Assembly (NCBI RefSeq): GCF_000150275.1
Contig: NW_002060946.1
Coordinates: 5,307,035-5,371,034 of the forward strand
Direction: 5' to 3'
Length of the DNA stretch: 64,000 nt
From: Trichoplax adhaerens
Lineage: Eukaryota > Placozoa > Uniplacotomia > Trichoplacea > Trichoplacidae
Shown: positions 1 through 13,883 of the stretch, piece by piece
How the letters are laid out: the number at the start of each line of letters is the position of its first letter
Numbering within the stretch: the stretch's first letter is position 1
Made by a program: the position numbers and the translations under genes
Notes under the pieces: model-generated
Seen by the model: the letters and a program-made list of their open reading frames with translations, nothing else
The model's database searches: none
Told to the model about the DNA's origin: nothing

Positions 1-3000
1 ACTAGAAATAGTGTTTTAAGATTAATATTTTGAAAGAAAACTAAGGTAAGTCACGGGTGAATAATAAAGGGTCAAATCAGCATATCCAAACAAGAGAGCT
101 CAAATAAGTACGGTACATCACATTAAAGGTTGAAATTAATTTCACCTATTCCAATACATCTATACGATAGCACAGTGGGAAAGCCAAGTAACAAATTTGT
201 TAATTGCTTAGCACGTGACTATCACAAGTGGAAATATTGGCATAAATTATTGTTGGAGATAGATTAAATGGATTATTAAATGGATAAATGTGTAAGTATC
301 AAGCATCCACAACATCTTGTACCAATTTTTAAATAATTATGGGTACTTTATAGACAAAAATAAAATAAGCTTGGCCTTAATATGTAAAGATAAAGTCTTG
401 AGATTCTTCCTGCATTTCAATAAAATTCAAGTACATCTTGTAAATTAAACAGGAACTGTACCAATTTAAAGCAATAGACGAGGTATCGTATTTCATACAC
501 TTAATAAATTGTTGCTATATTTAATTTTCGGAGGATAGGATGTTAGAAAAACCTTCGTACCGTTTCTGTCGAGTTCGAACTTAGCCATTGATCAAGTTAA
601 TTTTTCTGATTTGTATGTAAAAAGTCATGGCATTTAACTGCCTGCAATCTTCTGCAGATCAAATCCTGGATGTTAATAGTGTTGGGAGATTTCTTCTTCA
701 GATGTGAGTATGCTAATATTAGGCATTGATACAATAGTAATTGCTGATGGATATTGGATATTATTTAAAGATGCTGGATATGATTTCGAAACATTATTTT
801 AGAGTTTAACAGGTCTATCAAATGGTAATACTATCTGTTAAATGAGCACATTATCGTAAACCGTCAGTAAAGCGACGGGAGTTTGCACTAGTTTAATATA
901 AATAGTATGAAATACTATCCTTTGCATTTCATTAATTATTATATATAGAACTCGTCCGATCTAAAGTTGTACAGTAAATTTACACCATTTCGATAACTAC
1001 GCCAAAATACGATATTGTTATGGCTTAGTTGTCTAGTTTTTTAGACCGTAGAGTTACATTTTTCCTAATATATTTAGATGCTAGTTAACAGGGGCTGAGT
1101 TACAAGCCAATTGACCATAACTTTGTATTCAATTTTTCAACCGCAACTTGACTACGACATTACTTATAGTTGCTACATCTTGAGAGTCTCGACAAAAACC
1201 ATTCATTTTATTCGATTTCTTCTTCTATAATTTAACGCTCAAATGATTTCTATCTTTATTCTTCCGCACTTAGAGGTATCATATTTAATATTTTATTTTT
1301 TAATTGTTAAAATTATATTTTAAACCTAAGACAATTATGCTTACATTGTTTAGTAAAAAAGCGTGCGTATTTCATAATTTTTGTAGTCAATCTTCTGAGG
1401 TTTTTTTTTGTTATATGAGTTAGGCAGCATATGTAAGTTTCGAACAGTATCATAGATTATGAATTGATTTAATACTCTATGATGAACACAATTACGGGTA
1501 GTATAACACATCCTTGCCTACGTGATATCAATCACAAATCTACCAGAAATTTTCTCATTTAAAAAATGTCAGTTATGCTGGACTTCCAATTTGAAGCACT
1601 CTTGTTTCATCGCTTGCTAGTGCTTAAGCGTTACAGATCAGCAAATGATATGATAACTTGCATTTTAATTTTGAGATTGTATTCTTCGCAGATTATTGAT
1701 CAGTTAATAGATTTACAGCATTTGCTGTAGCATATATCTTGTATCGCAGATTGAACGCTGATACAGTATTCTCGTTATATAATCCATTGGAAATATTTGA
1801 AACATTTCCATATTGCGCTTTTGCAATAGTGCTAAGTAGAATTTATTAATTAACTGATATGTGCATGATAGATGCAATTCCATTTTGCAGATTTTAAACC
1901 AAATCGTTCTCAAATCTCAAATTAAAAAGCATAAAAATTAATGAAATCATTATTTTATTGTCGTGTTTTTCCTTGATTTTAATCTATAATGATTCTAATA
2001 ATTATTGACAACGGATATATTCATATTGTCTATAGTATGCTATTGCAAATATAGTAGATTGTAGATTGAGATGTATTTTCAAGACTATTGAAAAATTATA
2101 AAAAATGAGCAGCAATTTCAATACGTTATCTAGATGATTATGATTACTGCTAACTATTAATCAGATAATAGTTATACAATCTGTATTATATAATATAGAT
2201 TGTAATTGATATGCTGTTATCGCTGGTTTGGAAGGATAGGAAATGTTAAATTAATTATTTCGACGTAAACTCTATAACTGATTACCATCAATACTGATAA
2301 CATTGGCTAGTAAATGTACAGTACGTATATATTCTCTACTATACCAGCATTACACGCGAATCTATAAATTGGATATTGATATATGGTGGAATATTTTCAG
2401 AATATTATAAAAAGAATTGCTATATCTTGTAATGGCTCACTTCATACTCTAGACTTGACTCATCTAACAATATTAAGGACTAACTACCTGCCGTTTATTA
2501 TATCTTGTTCATTAAGTCTCAAGATCTAGCTAAATTCAATATCGCATGATTTATCATGAACCATCGCTTCTAGTTCAAGCGTCATAGTAAATTCTTCATA
2601 AGTACTCAGTAAACTAGGAAAATATATTGTAATTTTACGAAGCAAATTCGAGCCTCAGAGATCTGGCTGATCGCGATGCTGATATAGACATCATTTGTGC
2701 CATATATTTCACATAAAATTCTTTTCTTATATCATGCTGTTCAAAGTATTCGATTTTTTACCCACAGTACTGGTAATCAGTCATACTGCCTACCACGCTA
2801 ATTGTACATGATAATCGTGCCTGGGTGTAACTTACCCCTCTGAGTGTCATCTATGTACTGCGAAATAAGAATTAATGTCATGTTATTACTGAGCTAATTT
2901 TACTACATATATAAGCTCGGGAACGGCATTGCTTTCATTGGTAGAGGACTAAGTTCAGAATTATCTACAGCATTTAATTAAGTTAATCCAAAAAATCTCA

Positions 3001-6000
3001 GCGTATTACAGTTCTACGATAGCAAGATTAAGAATCAAAAATTTTTGGTGTCTAACATTGGATTTATTACAATTTTGGATACCTAACATTATTGGCTTAC
3101 CGAGGTAAGGCAAATATTGCTAGATACTAAAGATTCTATCGTAACGAATATGAGAGTAATTATTTGAGTGCTACATTCGCAATGGATTACCATTGGCTTG
3201 ATCTGTTCAGTTATTCATAATTATGTGGTATATACTGCTAGTTGCCGATTATACAATAGATTAATGTACTATCCTTGCAATGTTCTCAATATCAATGATA
3301 AATGAATAGCATTTGTAATGAAAGTATCTCACAACTATTTCATTCATCTAGTCTAGACCAAATTCTCTCAAAATCATTGCGTTAGTCAGATAGAAATTAA
3401 ATAAAGGATTTCATTATAGATTTGAATATTGTAGAGCAATAATTATAAGAGCAGGAATCTAATCTGAAGTATTCTGAGCTCAAAAGAGGTGAGGTCTAAT
3501 CTAAGCTTATTTCTGTAGTTTTTAAATACATTGCGTTTAAACTGTTTTGCGGCAACAAGGAAAACTACTCCTCAAAGGCATCATCAATCCATTTTACCGT
3601 CCTAATCGACCCGTTTAAAATATTATTACTCTGCTATAAATGTTCAACACCGTTAGGTGCTGGACATCTTCACAATTACAGTATGATTATATCGGGCCAC
3701 ATAAATCTTGTACCATATTTAACTAACTGGCTAATATTAGTAATCAATAATCTCTAATATACGTGTACGCAGTCATTAGCCATCATCTAATACAGTATCA
3801 GCGTCACGATAATATCTATTCTTGGAAACTAAATATATTAAATATAGCTATTAATACAATCCAAATATGGGGGCATCACTGCGGTACTATAGTGAAGTAA
3901 TTATTTCAATACTATAAGCCTTAGTAGATAACCAGCATAATTTAGTTGGTCAATGGACATACAACATCAGATATATCTTATACCTGTGGATGCGCATTTA
4001 TGATAGACACAACTGATAACAAATTTGCATATGTTGCTTTTTCACTAAAATTATCATATGAACCAAATTTTATTTTTATAAGAAAGTGTTAATAAAAACT
4101 GAAGTTAATTGAGCACATCATGCACTATAAAAAAAATATGTCACAAATTCTTTTCTAGTATGCTGATAGGTTACTTATTGTTAGCAATTTTATTCTGCAG
4201 TCAGAAGTAGATGAAAGAGTAGACAACGAGATGTTGTCATTTTTTTGTTATTTTGATACATCATCATGATTTCAGACTTATCCAGTGATCAATTAGCGAC
4301 TAATACGAATATCAAGATATCGCAAATATTATTGCAAGATCACGTGATTTCTAATTTGTTATTATAGATCAGCTACAGAATAATCGTAATTTAGTTAAAA
4401 TTTCCTGTAACCCTTTAGGTAGATTGTTGTGAGCGATGCAGACGTCATCGATTTTGTTATATTTTATTTATTAAATGATCAAAATAAGCCTTAAATAAGA
4501 CTAATAATTATACTATTACCGTATCACGAGTACATAGGTATGCAAACCAAGGGTAAAAGTTCAATTAGTTACATATTCTAGTTTAAATATCCGCGTGAAC
4601 AGTTGGGAACCTTTAGTTTACTTAGTGATCCCATAGGCAAGCCTAATATCAGTTGATATTATGGACTTTCTATATGTAAGTAGTAATCTAGTTAAAAATA
4701 GCTTAAGCTATAAAAATCATTCCTAGAGATAAACAGACAAACGCATTTCGATTATGACATCAATTTGTTTATTATTCTTAACTGAAATGCTTTTATTTCA
4801 TCGTCAACAAGCTATTCAAAGTTTAACAAATACGTTTGATTTTACCTGACATGATAGACACAGCTAAACTATGCGCATACATAAATATCCAAGGAAAGTC
4901 ATGAAATAGAAGCCGATCCTGCTATACTTGACCGTAAATAAGTAATTAGCCAAAAATCTGCCTTTAATAAGAGAAAATCTTAACTTCAGCACTTGCGCAG
5001 CGTTGTAATCGAACAGATAATAGGTATCATAGGCCACGGCCACATCTAGAACGACAATAAACTCTTACAACTACTTATTACCGAATATCATATCCTTACC
5101 GGTGCACTAATCAGGATTGATCTCTATTTTTACTTTCAATATTTTGAATCTAGCTTAACTCACTATCTATGAATCAAGATACGGCTAAAATCTACTTTAT
5201 CAAGACAAAGTTATGAAATGTATAGCAGCATTTCAAGTTAAAATTCTATTTGTGCTTTAAACTTAAAAATAACGATATAAAGAAAACAAAAACAGCTCTC
5301 ATTTCATTACCAAATACGTGGGATTTTACTCATTCCATTAATATTGAAGTTGTTATTCTACATTAACCGGAAAATATGAAACAGCCAGTAGATGTATTCT
5401 CATGCAAAGCCAATCTTCAACACAAAAATATTCAATATTATTTTCATTTAATCGTGATCTTAGTTGTTAGTTGATAAAGCTTATACTATCTTGGCCTTGA
5501 GATTCCAAGTACATCAATTGTAAATATCAGTAATCTTCAATATTAAGGATTACTTAATTTATCATGAATATGATTGTGATGAATTCTTAATACACTGATG
5601 AATATAAAGGTAATAAATTCTCGGATTTTTGAGAGAAAGCATTGCTACCAATCGTTATTCATGAAGGCCAAAATCATCGCGCTCTTAAAATCGCTCCAAC
5701 ATACCATTTATTTGCCATCATTCATGTGAAACTGCCACCGAAAACTTGTCGAAATTATTGATTCTACAAGACAGCATCGAAACATAATCCTCATTCATGG
5801 TGCGTACATTGAATTTCATTTATTCTATCGTGAAAAAGCATTTATTTTGTAATATTTTGTTGCAATTATAAAGAACTTAAATATCACTTTTAGCCAAGAA
5901 AACGCATTTTAAATCAATGTAGTTCATGAAACAGTCGATTTTGCTCGTATTTAAGTTAGTTTCATGACTTCCTCTGATGCTACCCAAGAATAGCGATAAA

Positions 6001-6990
6001 AAATGAACTACGGTATTTTCAAATTGCCGAAGATTTTGTATAAACCATGGTATTATGTTCAGACTGACTTTAAACATCGAAATTTTGTCCTATATTGTAT
6101 ATCTGTATTCTAAGCACAGAATAATTGCAAACTATTTTCAATATACGCGCATCGATCATAGCTCCATCCATCCTATTAACCTGTTATTCTAATTTCACCG
6201 ATACAGTCTTACTAAAAGTAATAATAAATTCCATTAATTGCTTAAGGCAAGTATATTGCAGTTTTCGATCAATTTATGTTCCACTCAACCGCGCTTAAGT
6301 AGTGTAGATAGACGATTATCATTTCTATAGAAGGCAATTAGGCTTCCATCATTATCTGGCCCTATCGGTCTAATTTTTAATCTATTTCGATTCTAGGTAT
6401 TTTTAAAGAGTGTATTTTTAAGCCCTATAATTTTTTGATGAAAGCCATGAGATGAAATCATTTGAATATTTTTCTATCATCTTAAACATTTCGGTTCGCC
6501 TTCTAGCCTAAGTTTAGTCATAAAAGTGAATATTTAAATTACCTTTCTAGGTCTCAACCTTTCAACATTGCACCGAATAGCCTAAAGTAGATGACAATTT
6601 AAATTATATTATTGCTTGATCAACTTGTCTACTTTACTGAGAGTATCTTTTCACTTACTGCCTTATTAGTTATAACCAGACCTATTCTACAAAATACTAT
6701 GTAGCCTACGCGTCGACAGAAGAATTATTCTTTCATTTTAAATATTACCTATATTAGTCAATTATAGTTCGAAATTGCGGACAGGAGAAATTACAATGCC
6801 TTGCCCTAAAAGTTTTTATAATAGGCAATTAAAAGACTATCCAAAAAACTTTATTAAAGCTTCGTCATTTTCTGTACTCGATTTTAAATTCGTTTTGACC
6901 CATACTCCATTCTCAAATTATTTATAAACTCATGATGCAAGTCTATCCTTCGAGAACGGTTACTGAAACGTGGGCTCTGCAACTTCTTCA
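1..6990. other. Non-coding AT-rich stretch
   Basis: I see no coding exon with family resemblance, no RNA gene and no mobile element here. The open frames are short (66 codons or fewer) and have no recognisable composition or splice context. Distant regulatory DNA or an exon of an unrecognised gene cannot be excluded by eye. Confidence 0.4.
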
Positions 6991-6994
6991 TTTT

Positions 6995-8390
6995 ATCAGT
7001 GATGCTATAGTTAATTTATAAACTAATGTTCCTACATCAAACAAGCATTGAATAGCAGCAATAGTGATCTATTGATCGGTTCTAAAATTTCCTCTGCTAT
7101 CGGCATTGCTATGACTAAATTAAGGAGATCGGTAATATCTAATCCATTTTAAAATGTCTTCAACGTGTTTAATCCCTGAAATAAGTACCCGAGTATTATC
7201 AATTCTGGAATGTTCTCATGCTGTTAGCAATACTATAACTAATTTAAGGAAAATAAAAAATATCTAATCCATTTTATAAAGTTTGTATTACGTTTAAGTT
7301 AGCAAAAAATAGTGGTGCATTATTATTTATACTATTCGCATGATATCAGTACTGCTGTGGTAAATACTGTATATGAAGAATAGAAGTATTTGATCCATCT
7401 TAAAATGTCTTGAATGCGTTTAATACCGTCAATAAAGAATGGTACCTTAAATTTAGAACTTCCTCATGCTGTTGGTATTGCTAAGGATAATTTATTGAGA
7501 ATAGAAATATCTAATCGATCTGAAATGCTCCGTGCGGTAATAAGAGGCGATAAATTATAAATTTTAGAACTTTCTAGTTCCACTAATATCATTATCACTA
7601 ATTAATGAAGAATAGAAATATCTAGTCCATCTGAAAATGTTCTGTGTTGTAATAAAAACCAGTACATTATAAATTTTAGAACTTTCTGAATTTATCATTA
7701 TTGCTATCACTAATTGATAGAAAACAGAAATATCCAATCCATTCTAAAACGTCCTAAGCGAGATAAATATCGGCAATAAATGGTGGAACATTTACTAATT
7801 CTAAAACTTTTTCATGCTAGAAGTATTACTATGGTCAATTTATTGACAATAGAAATATCTAACCCATTTGAAAATGATCTGTGCAGTAATAAAATTGGTA
7901 CATTACAATTTTTAGAACTTTCTGAGGCGGTCGCTGTTGCTATCATAGATTGATGGAGCATAAAAATATCTAATCCATCCTACAGCATCTTATTAAACGA
8001 GATTATTATCGGTAATAAAGGGTGGGTATTCGCTAATTTTAGAACTTTTCTAGCTGTAAGCTTTGCTATACGTAATTTACGGAGAACAGAAATATCTAAT
8101 TCACTTTGAAATTTTTTAAGCCAGTTTAATCCTGGCTATAAATAATAGCTAATTGCTAATTCTACAACTCTCTTCTACTATCAGTATTACTCTAAATTGC
8201 TTCAGGAAAACAGATAAATCTAATCTGTTTTAAAACGTTTATACTACTTCAATGCCGGCAATAATTAGTTCTGAATAAGCAATCTAAAAGTTTCTTGTAC
8301 TGTCAGCATTACTATAATTAATTTATGAAGAATAGTAATATCTAAATAATCAATTCTAAGAAATTTTTCACACTTTCAATGCAGCAGTAA
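6995..8390. repeat. Diverged tandem array, unit about 110-125 bp, about 11 copies
   Basis: A landmark close to atatctaatccat recurs near 7137, 7258, 7388, 7507, 7616, 7730, 7854, 7966, 8091, 8215 and 8339. Between landmarks each unit carries a related block resembling 'attttagaactttct', a 'gctgt-rg-attgctat' block and 'aattta-tgaagaatagaa'. Units differ by many substitutions and small indels, so the array is old. No reading frame runs through it. Confidence 0.8.
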
Positions 8391-11220
8391 ATAAGTACAT
8401 GATTTTAAGATAGGAACTAATTAAATTTGCGCTGATCACCAAGAATCAACCAATAGGAACTGATTTGTTTCGAATTAGTATTATAGAAAACTTTCTATCG
8501 CAATCACGATTGTTCTCATTTGCCCGCTCATCCATATTAATTCGTGCTTTTCAAAAAATATATAATTTCAATAAAAATCTGCAAAGTACCTTTTCTGTAG
8601 ACCCATAAATTTTAGTTAAACAAACTAGATATGATCGTGATTTTTATATAACAGAAAAATAATTTATTTGGCTTTGCTAATTACTCCAATTAAATAATTA
8701 AATGTTCACTAATATCAAATCAGTTTTACTTACCGTACATGTTTTTTATTGAAATTTCGATCCAAGCATGATTTAATTGAAGAATTTGGAAGTTATCGTC
8801 ATTAAAAGTCGCCAAGCCTTTCACATAGTTATGTTACATCGGTCACAAGTAATCTATAATAAATCTGCTAGTCTAAGGTCCTTTGCATCCTTAAACCACG
8901 GATGAAGGATTATTACCTATACAAGAATAGGTCAAAATTAATTACAGGAATTAGAGAGGATGCACGCCTACTAAATTGAATATCCGATATGATTTAAATA
9001 CGATTATATCATCATGGCTTCCTTTTAACCATGTTAAACGTAGCTTCGTAAAACATTTCATAGAATCAAGTTATTGCAGGCATAATTGCTATCCATCTTT
9101 ATAATATTTCCTTCTAAATCGGCAGAATAATGCGTGTCATTGCAAGTTGGATAAACAGAGATTTTATTTACCTAACAACTTAAGTAATAAAATAAAATGT
9201 GACATTAATCATTCAACCTTCAGGCAATGCGTGACAGTGCTTATTCTTTACTTTGACTAAATAGCAACGAGAAAATATTATTGTTTTGTATTGTCTACAC
9301 TTTATTCCTGTTGAATTCTTGCAATAGCCAAAACTCTTCTAGGATTGAACTCAGGATATGAGCTCAGTTTGTGAAATCTTCTTTCATGAAAGGAGGATTA
9401 ATACAGTCTTGCAGTATTTATACAAAATTCGACTTCCAAACATTACAATATAAATACCAATCTAAATTTTAAAGCATTTCTAAACTACTCTATCATTGAA
9501 TTTCAATTAATCTCGAAGCTTTAGCCTACCGAAATTCAGTTTCCAATTTTACTGTGTTGCTAAACCAATCTTTGTTTCTTATTAGCTAAAGGCAAATTTC
9601 AATTATTACATAACTATTGCGTACAAGATTTCAATCCTTACTTCACAATCTATCGAAATTTTTCTACCTGGGTCCTATCGATAAGAGAAACAAATTCCTT
9701 TCCTCTAGGCCAATCATTCTTTAAAGTAGACAGTATTTCATTGAAGGTAGTTCATGCCTTCAAGGGCTATTAAAAATCCAATGCCATTTCTCAGTGAATC
9801 CAATTTTTTTTTAGTTTTTAAAAGTATTGTAGCCATGCAGAAAAGGATGAATCAATCTTGCTCGATTTGAAAATTGTTGCAGGTTAGAGAAATATTTACT
9901 AGAACTATGAAGGAATACCGAAATAGTCTTTTTCCTTACTAAGAACATTATTCTTTTACAAAATATCACCTGTCGATAGTTAAGATTGCTACTTTCAATT
10001 CTCTCTTTATTGAATCTATAAGAAAGAGTATAACCTCATCGTATAGGTATAAATTCCTTTTTCTCAAGGTATTATCTTCGCTACGGCTGAAAGATTACCA
10101 AATAGTCCATTCAATGAAAGCAATGGTTACATCAAAATGAATTTAACGTACTGTAGATATCCTCAATTTCATCACCATCATATCGACGCAATAATACGAC
10201 ATCAAATTCGATCAATTTGTCATAATTAAGCTAATTACCTCAGTTAGATGGTTTGAAAGTGGGTTAGCATCTATCAAGAAAAGTATCAAAATAGTCGATT
10301 GCGCTTATTAAGCTTAATAAAGATGTGTACAGCAGATAAGGTTGTAAACTCGTCCATCCTATAGTTTATGAGTTGACATTTTAAGATAGATGATCACAGT
10401 TTGCCCAATTTTATCTCACATACTATTCAATAGTTGAAATAGAATTGATAGAAGAATAAACCTCCCCAAACTAAGAGATTTATTCTCTTTAGGGCAACCC
10501 TAGTGATTAACTGCCGTAAATTTATAGCACATATTACGGTACCTTAACTACACTTAATAAGTCGGTAGTTTGACAGTATTTGTAAATATAAATTTATTTT
10601 TGTTTGCGTTAAGATATAGACAGCTAAAATCCTATCGACAATATAATTTCAGATCAAGCTAAAATCACAATGATTGATGGTGACATTATAAACCATCTTT
10701 ATTCTTTGAAAAATGTAGATATCCTTATTGCCTCATTAACTATTCGAATTGAAGTCTCTCAGTGAAGGTGGGTTATGAATATTGAAAATATCATTGGCTG
10801 GAAAAATATTGCGGTAGTTTTGAATTAAGTATAATTTATTATCGATTTGCGCCTAAGGATAGGAATTTTGGCCATTACCTGCTTTGAATTAATATTCTAG
10901 CTAGGTGAAATTTTATTACGGTACCTAATTTAAAATATATTATTTATGCGTGCCCATCCATGTCCACTTTCCATACGGAACCGGATATTAAATACTATGG
11001 AAAAATATATTTAAATACTTTCTACCCTTTTTAGATTGATTGATACACACCTGGCAATTGCAATTCCAGGTTAGCAATTTCGTTGAAAGATGAAATTCAT
11101 CAGTTTCACAGGAACAGTAAACAAAGCTACCATTTTTTCTGGTTTTCTTATTTTTCACTCCATATAACATTAAATGACGTGTTTATAAATATTCAACAAA
11201 ATTTGCAAAACAAAGGAGTA
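8391..11220. other. Non-coding stretch
   Basis: No exon or RNA gene is supported. Some phrases recur loosely in 9.6-10.2 kb (an 'aaattccttt-tctc' segment with similar flanks near 9695 and 10050), which could be a very old duplication, but the match is too weak to list as a repeat. Confidence 0.35.
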
Positions 11221-11224
11221 ATCC

Positions 11225-12050
11225 TAGTCTAAGTGTTATTGATTTTGAGCCAAACTGGAACCATCACAGCGTCAAAGCTTTGCTATTTGTCTGATTTGAA
11301 TGAACGACTTCATTGATGCTAATTCAAATCAATGGAAAGGAATAATTAAACACATTATTGATTTAGCAACATTCTCCAGTGATAAACAAGAAATCTATTG
11401 CCGAGGTGAAGACTTTAAGTTGGCATTTTATTAGTTTTGTGTCATTTTTGAGCGTGTATAACACCNNAAAATACCCCTGAAAATANNNNNNNNNNNNNNN
11501 NNNNNNNNNNNNNNNNNNNNNNNNNNNNNNNNNNNATGAGATGCTAAACAAATATTTTACGACAGCGGCACAAATAATTGAAGTTAATGTTTATTAATTT
11601 TGCGTCATCTCCAACTCATATAACGTCAGAATATGGCGGCAAGATTAAGTAAACGAATTTATTGATGCCAAATGAAAATTTACAGTAGAAAAGAATTATT
11701 CAAGTTGGTATTAAGCTAAATTATTCAGTAACATCAGTTATTGAAGAGGTTATTATTAGTACACAAACATGGGTAGTGTACCCATATTTATTCTATATCA
11801 ATCATTCTATACAGTAGAAAGGAATAGTTATATCATGCTGTAAATTATTGATTTTGCGCCATTCTTTAATCTTTACAACGCCAAGAATTGGTTGCAGGAT
11901 TGAATGAATAAATTCATTCATAGGAAATAATTTCTGTTGTAGAATGGAATACTACGTATAAGTTTCTATCTTGTTGATTTTTACGTCATTCCTGAACCCC
12001 TAAAACGTCAATTTTTTTTTGATATTAAACATGGAGGCATAGTTCTACAA
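11225..12050. repeat. Diverged tandem array with about 5 irregular units
   Basis: A block resembling 'ttgattttgcgtcatt', followed about 20 bp later by 'aacgtca', occurs near 11238, 11431, 11594, 11847 and 11971. A second block resembling 'tacagtagaaaggaat' follows near 11331, 11681, 11812 and 11936, with 'gattgaatgaacgaatttattgatgc'-like sequence between. Spacing is irregular (about 124-253 bp), which indicates internal deletions. The assembly gap falls inside this array, as expected if the repeats hindered assembly. Confidence 0.65.
11486..11535. other. Assembly gap (50 N), with two further N at 11466-11467
   Basis: There is a run of exactly 50 N and a separate pair of N 18 bp before it. 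The round gap size suggests a placeholder rather than a measured length. It sits within a diverged tandem array. Confidence 0.98.
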
Positions 12051-13410
12051 AAAAGTAATATGACTTAAGTCTATATTTATAGACTGATATCATTATTAAA
12101 CTTCTACCTGGTCGAAAATTTTGAAGTTGAACTGCTAAAGTATTCACAGTAATTTATAATTGTTATTCTATGCAAGTCTTTCCTTGATACAATTGATTTA
12201 TTGAGTCTTAAGCTTGTTCTTCAACCAATTTCAGAGACAATTTAAATCCTTTATTTGACGTACCGGTAGCCGACTATGGCTGTAATATAGGTCTACGGTT
12301 TCTCGCTGATATAACCGAAACGCTTTTAATAAGTTATATCCGGGCTAGTCAATATTATTCGATTCTTTAATGTATCCTCCTTTTTATTTCAATGGATCAA
12401 AATGAAAGATGTTTTTTTCACTTAATTAAAGTGTTTTACGATATAATTTCAATCAACAAAACTTGTTCGATGATTTTTTGAATAATAAGACAATTTTTGA
12501 TAAACATGTTTACCTATATGACATGATTAATTTACCAGAAAAGTGATAGTACTTTATTGTACATAAAATTGATTAACACCGGCTAATTTAAAAATTTCTA
12601 ATGTAAACAATTTGCTAGATCATTCATATAGGAAAGAGAAATTACGGTACAGCAATTTCTTATTCTAAATCAGCTTAATATTCACTTTAAAATGATCATT
12701 ATCCTGTCGGTGCATCTAATAATATTTCTTTAATTAGACAGGAGATATTTACGCCAGACTTATTTACAGTATTATATAAATCAAGTAATATTTTGTCCGT
12801 TTTCAACGGAAGATAACTATACATCTTGAGACAGAGAATACCTACCGATATCTATCCACTTGATATCAATATTAATAAATATATTGAAAAAGACATGATA
12901 CAGTCAAATAAGACGGCTCATTTTATTTGAAAAGAATGCCAAATGTCGATATATAATTTAATTTGTAATAGCTGCATCTGTTAACTCGTAAAATGGCAGG
13001 CAAATATCCTCAATGAAATAGGCAAAATTGATACGGGTTAGACCGATTCGAATTCGTATTTCCATTGAAAACCTATCATAATTATTTACCATGTCTATCG
13101 CCTGTTGAGAATGTAGTATAAATTAAAATAGCAATAAAATAACTTCAATCTCAACGTAATACTAGAAATAATTTAGGTATGTTGGGAATTCATATGCTGT
13201 GATAGTGATATTGATATGAGAAATGGAAAAGCGGATTATTATAGAATAGAAAATTACTCTACTTGATTGATAGTAGTGCCATCCAAGGCTAGAACTGATC
13301 CTTTATCCTTATGCAATATATTATTCTTCAACTTATTTTAGGTTGTAGATATTTGTGCCATAAAAGTAAATTCGAATATTATTATTTAAAGATCGAAATT
13401 ATCAGATGCA
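12051..13410. other. Non-coding stretch downstream of the GPCR array
   Basis: Nothing supported: no exon-like segment with splice sites and no RNA gene. It lies beyond the 3' end of the minus-strand GPCR and could include its 3' untranslated region, but I see no clear AATAAA close to the gene on that strand. Confidence 0.35.
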
Positions 13411-13412
13411 TT

Positions 13413-13883
13413 TAGTATTCTAGGCTTGGATATAGGAATTGATTTCAGCTGCGATTAAAATTTCACCAAGGCAGTTATAGAATTCTTGAACATTCCACTG
13501 ACAGTATCCTAGGCTTGGGTATAGGAATCTACTTCAGTTTCGATTAAAATTTCTCCAAGGCAGTTATAGAATTCTTGAACATTCCACTGACAGTATCCTG
13601 GGCTTGGTATAGCAATCAATTTCAGCTACGACAGAAATTTCACTAAGTCAGTTGTAGTACTCTTGGACATCCTACTAACAATATTCCAGGCTTGAGCATA
13701 GCAATCGATTTCAGCTATGATCGAAATTTTACCAAGACAGTTGTAAAACTCTTAGATATTCCACTAGCCCCATTTAGACTTAAGTATAGTAATCGATTTT
13801 AGCTAATCAATTTTAGCTATGATTGGGATTTAACCGAGGCAGTTGTAGGACTCTTTGACATTCCGTTCACTGTATTTGAACTA
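13413..13883 (-). repeat. 89-bp tandem array, 5 units, overlapping the GPCR 3' end
   Basis: The anchor cagtt(a/g)tag recurs at 13472, 13561, 13649, 13738 and 13840, giving periods of 89, 88, 89 and 102 bp (the last contains a 13-bp extra copy of 'ttttagctaatca'). Units 1 and 2 are nearly identical; units 3 to 5 are more diverged. Unit 5 lies inside the GPCR coding region and includes its TAG stop at 13817-13819. Read on the minus strand in the same frame, units 3 and 4 are also open and end in TAG at the matching position, so the unit corresponds to the end of the coding sequence plus the start of the 3' flank. Confidence 0.88.
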
